Shown one piece after another: positions 33,168 to 38,155 of a stretch of 38,155 bases of DNA (within the stretch, counting starts at the first letter, position 1; each line of letters starts with the position of its first letter). Source of the stretch: an uncultured Prevotellaceae bacterium (lineage in GTDB: Bacteria > Bacteroidota > Bacteroidia > Bacteroidales > Bacteroidaceae). A program made the position numbers and the translations under genes. The DNA is taken from positions 1 to 38,155 of the forward strand of contig ONCH01000020.1 in the NCBI GenBank assembly GCA_900316265.1, in the 5' to 3' direction. The notes beneath the pieces were generated by a model that ran no database searches, was not told the origin of the DNA, and saw nothing but the letters and a program-made list of their open reading frames with translations.

Positions 33168-33775
33168 CAGTGGGTACAACGGCTCCAACTGCATCTAACT
33201 ATACAACTGCAAATAATGCAACAACTACTATTCCTACAACTGAAACATATTGGAATAATAGTGGTGGTAAAGCATCAATTTATATATTAGTTCCATCAAA
33301 TAAAACTATTGCAATTGTTGATGCATCTCTTCAAAGTCCAATTACATTTAGTGAAGACACATCTGTGACTATTACAAATCACAAAGTTTATAAAACAACA
33401 GGAAGAATAGCAGATGGCGGAGGTATTAAAATTACAATTACAGATGCCCCCGTGTATTATTGGTATGTAGGAAATACAAAACCAACATCAGTAGATATTA
33501 ATAATATCCAAACATCTGCAACAGAAATTGGATGGCACAATATGGATACATCAGCATCAATAATAAATGTTGGCCAATGCGCTGCTAATACATCTTCAAT
33601 ATGGTATGTTTGTATTCCAGTAATTAACAACTCAGCATTTACAAAAGTATTAAGTGGCGGTGTAGATGTTACTGGGGGATTTAATATAACAACTGAATCT
33701 ATTGGTGGAGAATCTTATACAATATTTCAAAAAATAGAAACTTCTAAGAAATTTAAATATGATTTTTCAAAATAA
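32981..33775 (+). CDS. Secreted dockerin-like protein, copy 2
   Basis: A 264-aa exported protein whose first 58 residues nearly match copy 1: the same signal peptide, then the single dockerin half-repeat GDVNEDGQVDVADIAAVINI and the Gly-rich linker. The C-terminal part again contains two YxxVG-type repeats (YFSVGTTAPT and YYWYVGNTKPT, about 110 residues apart) but is strongly diverged from copy 1 and very AT-rich. Short shared words remain (EDTSxxI, TTGRIA-GG, ITxAPxYYWYVG), so the C-termini are homologous but fast-evolving or exchanged. It begins 31 nt after the first cohesin-like gene. Confidence 0.75.
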   Translation: MKTKKLFLMAAMLLMSVCSFAQNNTPLKGDVNEDGQVDVADIAAVINIMKNGGGTTDGKLYFSVGTTAPTASNYTTANNATTTIPTTETYWNNSGGKASIYILVPSNKTIAIVDASLQSPITFSEDTSVTITNHKVYKTTGRIADGGGIKITITDAPVYYWYVGNTKPTSVDINNIQTSATEIGWHNMDTSASIINVGQCAANTSSIWYVCIPVINNSAFTKVLSGGVDVTGGFNITTESIGGESYTIFQKIETSKKFKYDFSK

Positions 33776-33813
33776 ATTGATAATAAGGAAATAATGTGAC
33801 AAACATTGAAGGA

Positions 33814-33915
33814 ATGAAATTTAATAGTATTGCATCTCCAAGGAAAATCACGAAATCAGTTATAGCAAAATACGGTTATAAAGATACTAATGAAAATGAT
33901 ATTGATGATGAATAA
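33814..33915 (+). CDS. 33-aa small ORF of unknown function
   Basis: MKFNSIASPRKITKSVIAKY... with an acidic end (NENDIDDE). It lies between the second dockerin-like gene and the second cohesin-like gene, and its TAA is separated by one base from the cohesin ATG, which suggests translational coupling. A GTG 18 nt upstream (33796) is an alternative start. There is no signal peptide or membrane segment. The first pair has no counterpart here. It could be spurious; codon use is AT-rich like the preceding C-terminal region. Confidence 0.35.
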   Translation: MKFNSIASPRKITKSVIAKYGYKDTNENDIDDE

Positions 33916-33916
33916 G

Positions 33917-34359
33917 ATGAAACGAAGAATACTACAAACGATAGTTGCGCTGTTGGCAATCGTCAGTAGTGCAACGGCACAGACGCTCAGCGTCGCCTCC
34001 ATTGAAGCACAGACGGGCGAGCAGGCAGAGTTGGTGGTGAGTGCAAGCGGCATGAGTAATGTGACTGCTCTGCAGTTTAACCTCGCGCTGCCACAGGGTG
34101 TTACCCTGAATGAGAATGCTATTACGAAAGGCTCTGCAGTTAGCAGTCATGAACTGAAAGTTGAGACATTAGCCAATGGCGATCGTCTCTTTGTACTCTA
34201 CAATATGGACCTTGGGCTTGTAAACAACGGTACGCTGTTGAAACTACCCATTACTGTTGGACAACAGACAGGCAGCTTCAGCGGCAACCTCAGTACTATC
34301 CGTACTGCAACTACAGATGCCGTAAGCCATGAATGTGCAAATGCGACTTTTAACATAAC
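33917..34359 (+). repeat. Duplicated cohesin-gene 5' segment, copy 2
   Basis: The second copy of the segment at 31378-31820 (offset 2539), ungapped. Confidence 0.9.
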
Positions 34360-35083
34360 AGCCTCTCCAGCAAAGGTCATCCTTGACGAGAACTCAACAA
34401 CTGCGCCTGAGACCAGTGTGGGAGCGGTGAACGTGACGGTAAACCGTACCATCAAGGCCAATGAGTGGAGCACTATCTGTCTGCCTTTCAACATGACAGC
34501 AGCACAGGTGGCCAGCGCATTCGGCAATGATGTGTTGCTGAAGAGACTGAGCAGCTGGAGCTTTACGGGTAGCACCAATGCTGCTGAGGGCATCACGATG
34601 GGGTTCACCACGGCTACAATCATTGAGAAAAACTATCCCTGCCTTATCAAGGTGACGAGCAACATCAGTTCATTCGATGTGGATGGTGTGGAAATAGCTC
34701 CAGAGGATGCTCCTTCTTCTCCTGGCGTAGAATACAGCGTGGGGAACAAGAAATATTATGCCTCGCTCAATGGAACCTACATCAAGAAGACAACAGATGC
34801 AACGGACATGTTCCTGGCAAACAACAAGTTCTGGTATTCAGACGGTAGCACTGTTATCAAGGGCTTCAGAGCAGTATTCAATTTCGGCGATGTGGTACTG
34901 AACTCGTATAATGGTGATGGCTCTGCCCGTGTAACGATGATTCTTGACGATGAGGGTACGGGAATTGGAAACGTTGTATATCAGATGATCGGTGAGACGT
35001 ACTATAACCTCAATGGCCAGCGTGTGATAACTCCAGACAAGGGTCTGTATATACATAATGGTAAGAAGGTTATCGTCAAATAA
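33917..35083 (+). CDS. Secreted cohesin-like protein, copy 2
   Basis: A 388-aa exported protein. The signal peptide (MKRRILQTIVALLAIVSSATAQ) and cohesin-like domain (about residues 23-150) are nearly identical to copy 1. After that the protein differs completely. A module with 'VNRTIKANEWSTICLPFNMT' and 'TYIKKTTDATDMFLANNKFW' is of a kind common in Prevotella exported proteins and unknown in function. It ends with the same type of tail (YYNLNGQRVITPDKGLYIHN...). The ATG at 33917 matches the start of copy 1; in-frame ATGs upstream (33890-33911) are less likely. It is followed 18 nt later by the 51-aa gene. Confidence 0.75.
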   Translation: MKRRILQTIVALLAIVSSATAQTLSVASIEAQTGEQAELVVSASGMSNVTALQFNLALPQGVTLNENAITKGSAVSSHELKVETLANGDRLFVLYNMDLGLVNNGTLLKLPITVGQQTGSFSGNLSTIRTATTDAVSHECANATFNITASPAKVILDENSTTAPETSVGAVNVTVNRTIKANEWSTICLPFNMTAAQVASAFGNDVLLKRLSSWSFTGSTNAAEGITMGFTTATIIEKNYPCLIKVTSNISSFDVDGVEIAPEDAPSSPGVEYSVGNKKYYASLNGTYIKKTTDATDMFLANNKFWYSDGSTVIKGFRAVFNFGDVVLNSYNGDGSARVTMILDDEGTGIGNVVYQMIGETYYNLNGQRVITPDKGLYIHNGKKVIVK

Positions 35084-35101
35084 GTAGAGAGGAATATAAC
35101 G

Positions 35102-35257
35102 ATGAAGAAGATATATAGCGAACCTGTTTTGGAGATTGTGAAGTTGGAAATGATGCAGATGTTAGCCGCCAGTGACGACGTCTTCATTGATGATCCGGAT
35201 ATTGAGGATGTGATTTATGGTGGTACAGATACTGAGGGTATCTTGGATCCGTCATAA
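35102..35257 (+). CDS. 51-aa acidic small protein of a Prevotella-type family
   Basis: MKKIYSEPVLEIVKLEMMQM, then LAASDDVFIDDPDIEDVIYG and a Gly/Asp-rich end. The layout 'MKKxYxxPxxExVxxxMxxMLAAS' plus a variable acidic or Gly-rich tail is one I recall from many small uncharacterised Prevotella/Bacteroides ORFs. It resembles a leader-plus-core precursor, with a possible processing site after LAAS, but no modification or protease gene is visible nearby. It lies 18 nt after the second cohesin-like gene and just before a strong terminator, so it closes the operon. Confidence 0.7.
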   Translation: MKKIYSEPVLEIVKLEMMQMLAASDDVFIDDPDIEDVIYGGTDTEGILDPS

Positions 35258-35306
35258 GAAGAGAAAAACGGGAAAGGGGCTCTAATCCATCCTGATTATA
35301 AACCTT

Positions 35307-35341
35307 GCAGGCTGAAGTCACTATGCTTCAGCCTGCTTTTT
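35307..35341 (+). terminator. Terminator of the accessory operon
   Basis: GCAGGCTGAAG (35307-35317), an 8-nt loop, CTTCAGCCTGC (35326-35336), then T5. A perfect 11-bp stem. Confidence 0.9.
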
Positions 35342-35344
35342 GCT

Positions 35345-35403
35345 TATAATAATAAAAAGGTAGAGGCAAAGTGTGTGTAGTTTCAGAAAAAATAGTATCT
35401 TTG
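35345..35403 (+). promoter_or_regulatory. Promoter module upstream of xth, copy 2 of 2
   Basis: The stretch ends in TATCTTTG (35396-35403), 27 nt before the first possible xth ATG. It is about 88% identical to 7503-7561, including TATAATAATAAAAAGGT, a GT-rich run and TTTCAGAAAAAA. Confidence 0.65.
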
Positions 35404-35433
35404 CAGAAGATAAACAAAAACAAGAAAGAGATG

Positions 35434-36186
35434 ATGAAACTGATTTCATGGAACGTGAACGGACTGAGGGCCTGCGAGGGTAAGGGCTTCAGCGATATCT
35501 TCAGACAGTTGGATGCAGACTTCTTCTGTCTGCAGGAAACAAAAATGCAGGAAGGACAGCTGGACCTGCAATTCGAGGGCTATAAGTCGTACTGGAACTA
35601 TGCGGAGAAGAAGGGCTATTCTGGCACTGCTATCTTCACCAAGCACGAACCGCTGAGCGTGGAGTATGGCATCGGCATCGACGTGCACGACCATGAAGGG
35701 CGCGTCATCACGCTGGAGATGGAACAGTTCTACCTGGTCTGCTGCTATACGCCCAACTCGCAGGACGGACTGAAGCGTCTGGAGTACCGCATGTCGTGGG
35801 AGGATGCTTTCCGCAACTACCTGAAGCGTCTGGACAAGAAGAAGCCCGTCATCCTCTGTGGCGACCTGAACGTAGCCCACGAGGAGATAGACCTGAAAAA
35901 CCCGAAGACGAACCGCATGAATGCGGGTTTCACCGACCAGGAGCGCGAGAAGTTCAGCGACCTGCTGGCCTGCGGCTTCATAGACACCTTCCGCACGCTA
36001 TATCCCGAACAGGTGACCTACTCGTGGTGGTCGTACCGCTTCCAGGCGCGTCAGAAGAATGCAGGGTGGCGCATCGACTACTTCGTGACCAGCGAAAGAC
36101 TGCGCACCAGCATTGCCGATGCACAGATATTAACAGACATCTACGGCAGTGACCACTGTCCCGTTGCGCTGGAATTGAATATTTGA
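35434..36186 (+). CDS. xth: Exodeoxyribonuclease III / AP endonuclease
   Basis: A 250-aa base-excision-repair nuclease that cleaves 5' of abasic sites and removes 3' blocking groups. The motifs are [13 protein letters not shown] (Asn metal/phosphate ligand), [11 protein letters not shown] with catalytic E35, [13 protein letters not shown] (Asp/Asn pair), [12 protein letters not shown] and the terminal [11 protein letters not shown] (catalytic Asp-His). Length is typical. The ATG at 35434 gives the canonical N-terminus; the ATG at 35431 would add one Met. It has its own promoter module after the accessory operon terminator and ends in a shared GC-rich terminator with the convergent mscS paralogue. 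Confidence 0.93.
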   Translation: MKLISWNVNGLRACEGKGFSDIFRQLDADFFCLQETKMQEGQLDLQFEGYKSYWNYAEKKGYSGTAIFTKHEPLSVEYGIGIDVHDHEGRVITLEMEQFYLVCCYTPNSQDGLKRLEYRMSWEDAFRNYLKRLDKKKPVILCGDLNVAHEEIDLKNPKTNRMNAGFTDQEREKFSDLLACGFIDTFRTLYPEQVTYSWWSYRFQARQKNAGWRIDYFVTSERLRTSIADAQILTDIYGSDHCPVALELNI

Positions 36187-36192
36187 CCTCTG

Positions 36193-36235
36193 CCCCAACT
36201 CCCCTCCCTGCCGGGAGGGGCTGGGGGTGGGTTTT
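36193..36235. terminator. GC-rich bidirectional terminator
   Basis: CCCCTCCC (36201-36208) pairs with GGGAGGGG (36213-36220), extended by C-rich and G-rich flanks, and followed by TTTTATTT on the + strand. It separates the convergent xth and mscS genes. On the minus strand it would translate as the familiar spurious peptide PQPLPAGRG. Confidence 0.7.
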
Positions 36236-37982
36236 ATTTCTCTGGTATCTGTACCGGCAGGTCGCTACGGTGAGCAAAGATGTGGGGTGACATAATCTCC
36301 ACGCCGTTGCTATGGAACGAGTCGAGGATGTTCTGGTGCAGTTCTGAATAGATGTCGCCCAGCAGATCCGACTTGCGAGTATAGGCATTGATTTCGTATT
36401 CCACATAGAAGTCATCGAGTGCCGTGATGCGCACAAAAGGCTCTGGCTTCTTCTGCAGATGGGCGGTCTTGGCGGCTGCATCGAGCAGCAAGTCGCGAAT
36501 CTGTTGCCACGGCATGTCGTAGCCGATGGTTACCTTCGTATGTACAATAACGCCATAGTTATGTGCGGAGAAGGTGTAGTTGGTAGTCTGCGACGTCATG
36601 AGATTGGAATTGGGAATGGTGATAACATCATTCTTACGAGTACGGATGCGCGTCACCAGCACAGTTTTCTCGATGACGAAGCCTTCCGTGTCACCATATT
36701 TGATAAAGTCGCCCACATGGAACGGACGCATATAGGTCATCACCATACCTGCCATCACGTTACCAATAATCGACGAGGAACCCAGCGACACGATGATACC
36801 AATGAAAACGGAGACGCCCTGGAAGACTTCCGACTCACTACTGGGCAACAGGGGCCAAATCATGACAATCATGAACGAATAGCACAACACGCGCAAGATG
36901 AGATAGGTGGGTTGTGCCCAGTCGGCATAGAAACCAGTAATCTTCAAGCGTCCTGAACCTATCTCGTTCATCAGGTAGTGCAGACCTTTCACCAGATAAC
37001 GGAAGCAGAAGACGATAACGACAATCTGGAAGAACTTAGGCAGGAAACTCACTACTGACTTAAGGATGTTCACGAAGGGATTCCACACATAACCGAAGAT
37101 GGTAAACGTGAACGATTTGGTCTCTGGGAATGCCACAAAGAACATGGGTACAAAGATGAAAAGCAGCAGGAAGATAATCAGGTAACGCAGCACGTTGAAA
37201 CCTGTCAGGAAGAGGATACCTTGACGGTGCAAGTTGAGTACCTCGTAATCCTTGATAGCCAACGGACGGGTACGGCGCAACAGCATTCGCAGCAGGCGAT
37301 AGCGCCAACGGCGGTAACAGAAGTTGGTAGCCCAGATGAGTAGACCCAGTGCTAACATTGCACCCAGGACATAGACCACACCCATGAGTTTACGCTTCAG
37401 TCCGTATTGTGCATGCAACTGCTCTATCTTCGCCTCAATAATGGTTCGATACTCTGCCGCCAACTCTTGGCGCGTCTTGTTCTGCCACAGTCCGTCGTTG
37501 TCGGTAACACTCATCACCAATTCTTCACCAATCATAATGTCGGTGGTAAACTCGCCATCAAAGATATATATGGAATCGGTAAAAAGGGTCATACGCTTAC
37601 CTTCTTCCATAATTTTCTCGCGGATATCCTCCACACGGGCTTCAGGAAGTATTCCTCCCCTACGAGTGTAAAGCACCAACAGCGTATCACCATCTATGAT
37701 GAGCGGAGCACCAGGGGTAATATTACGCAGGGAGTCTATACGTTCCTTACGACGCACCAACCGTAGGGAGTCGTCGCGTGCCGCCTCACCTGTCTTCTCC
37801 AACTGTTCCTGCATCATGATATTCTTCATCTGTTGCTCTTGCAACATACTGCGCAACGCCTGAATAGTGTCATTCTTTGCAGAACTTAACGAATCGATAT
37901 TAACAGGTTGCTTCTGAGCAACAGCTGTCAACGTGAGTGCCATAACGGCAATCAAAAGGATGTAGCGATAGCAATATTTCAT
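36234..37982 (-). CDS. MscS-family mechanosensitive channel, paralogue 2
   Basis: A 582-aa membrane channel related throughout to the gene at 27499-29199. A signal peptide (MKYCYRYILLIAVMALTLTAVAQ) is followed by a periplasmic coiled-coil segment ('LQEQQMKNIMMQEQLEKTGE') and a domain with 'RKERIDSLRNITPGAPLIID', matched by 'EQKHRIDSLRQITPGVPLVI' in paralogue 1. Several membrane helices lead to the MscS core (LGSSSIIGNVMAGMVMTYMR, GDFIKYGDTEGFVIEKTVL, ITIPNSNLM). The ATG at 37982 is preferred because the longer form starts upstream of the promoter box. The convergent neighbour is xth. Confidence 0.87.
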   Translation of the reverse strand: MKYCYRYILLIAVMALTLTAVAQKQPVNIDSLSSAKNDTIQALRSMLQEQQMKNIMMQEQLEKTGEAARDDSLRLVRRKERIDSLRNITPGAPLIIDGDTLLVLYTRRGGILPEARVEDIREKIMEEGKRMTLFTDSIYIFDGEFTTDIMIGEELVMSVTDNDGLWQNKTRQELAAEYRTIIEAKIEQLHAQYGLKRKLMGVVYVLGAMLALGLLIWATNFCYRRWRYRLLRMLLRRTRPLAIKDYEVLNLHRQGILFLTGFNVLRYLIIFLLLFIFVPMFFVAFPETKSFTFTIFGYVWNPFVNILKSVVSFLPKFFQIVVIVFCFRYLVKGLHYLMNEIGSGRLKITGFYADWAQPTYLILRVLCYSFMIVMIWPLLPSSESEVFQGVSVFIGIIVSLGSSSIIGNVMAGMVMTYMRPFHVGDFIKYGDTEGFVIEKTVLVTRIRTRKNDVITIPNSNLMTSQTTNYTFSAHNYGVIVHTKVTIGYDMPWQQIRDLLLDAAAKTAHLQKKPEPFVRITALDDFYVEYEINAYTRKSDLLGDIYSELHQNILDSFHSNGVEIMSPHIFAHRSDLPVQIPEK

Positions 37983-38004
37983 AGCGTAATAGACTTTATG
38001 GGAG

Positions 38005-38012
38005 CAAAGATA
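38005..38012 (-). promoter_or_regulatory. -7 promoter box of mscS paralogue 2
   Basis: CAAAGATA on the + strand reads TATCTTTG on the minus strand, 22 nt before the ATG. It lies 4 nt downstream of the T-tract of the rRNA operon terminator. Confidence 0.6.
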
Positions 38013-38016
38013 CAAC

Positions 38017-38052
38017 AAAAAAATGAGTCCACCAAAAAGATGAACTCATTTT
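38017..38052 (-). terminator. rRNA operon terminator
   Basis: On the minus strand AAAATGAGT (38052-38044) and ACTCATTTT (38028-38020) form a 9-bp stem that runs into a T7 tract ending at 38017. It lies just after the 5S rRNA. Confidence 0.8.
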
Positions 38053-38062
38053 CTAATTAAAA

Positions 38063-38155
<93 letters not shown>

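Noticed and set aside
30556-35083. A complete cellulosome
   Set aside because: Only half-dockerin loops are present, no glycoside hydrolase is fused to them, and no scaffold with multiple cohesins is seen. Only a cohesin/dockerin-like interaction is proposed.
36187-36260. Coding frame on the minus strand reading PQPLPAGRG
   Set aside because: This is the recurrent spurious peptide produced by GC-rich terminator hairpins, not a gene.

Overview
The window looks like chromosome of a Bacteroidales bacterium, most likely Prevotella or a close relative. The signs are repeated TAnnTTTG promoter boxes (several paired with TTTG about 19-20 nt upstream), few Shine-Dalgarno sites, a lipoprotein form of TamA (TamL) next to TamB, a GH133-GT4-GH57 glycogen cluster, and secreted proteins ending in the Prevotella-type tail 'YNLxGQ...KGxxIxNGKKVxVK'. 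No database search was possible; family names come from motifs and gene order.

Layout: 1-9.3 kb is housekeeping. It holds a coupled small membrane peptide, a DUF3822-like protein and rsmD; cls and dnaG on the minus strand, divergent from topB; a secreted carboxypeptidase-regulatory-like protein; and a LUD (LutC-like) protein with an aldo/keto reductase. From 9.3 to 14.8 kb is a minus-strand glycogen operon (GH133 debranching enzyme, GT4 synthase-like enzyme, GH57, then an SGNH hydrolase). From 14.9 to 27.2 kb is a tightly packed minus-strand run, in transcription order: tetR, fabG, a membrane protein of unknown function, an RluA-type pseudouridine synthase, tamB, tamL, uxuA and a diacylglycerol-kinase-like lipid kinase. 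An initiator tRNA-Met follows at 27.35 kb, then an MscS-family channel. The window closes with xth, a second MscS-family channel and the 3' part of a 5S rRNA whose operon continues beyond the edge.

The accessory part is 29.2-35.3 kb. A 490-bp non-coding block carries a 21-bp tandem repeat inside an inverted repeat, then a mirror-symmetric array of CCTAAC/GTTAGG words. A strong promoter follows, then a strongly self-complementary stretch (four nested perfect helices, about 120 nt) that looks like a structured RNA. Downstream is an apparent operon: a 157-aa protein I do not recognise, two tandem pairs of secreted proteins (a short dockerin-like protein followed by a cohesin-like protein), a 33-aa ORF, and a 51-aa small protein ending at a clear terminator. 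In each pair the N-termini are nearly identical between copies while the C-termini are unrelated or strongly diverged. This is the best candidate for an undescribed system: a small, diversifying cohesin/dockerin-like surface assembly.

A second pattern runs through the whole window: exactly phased 7-bp (once 8-bp) degenerate tandem repeats. Each has a different consensus and five of them lie across the stop codon of a gene; one more sits inside a coding region. Two unrelated genes (the LUD gene and xth) also share a nearly identical promoter module of about 60 bp.
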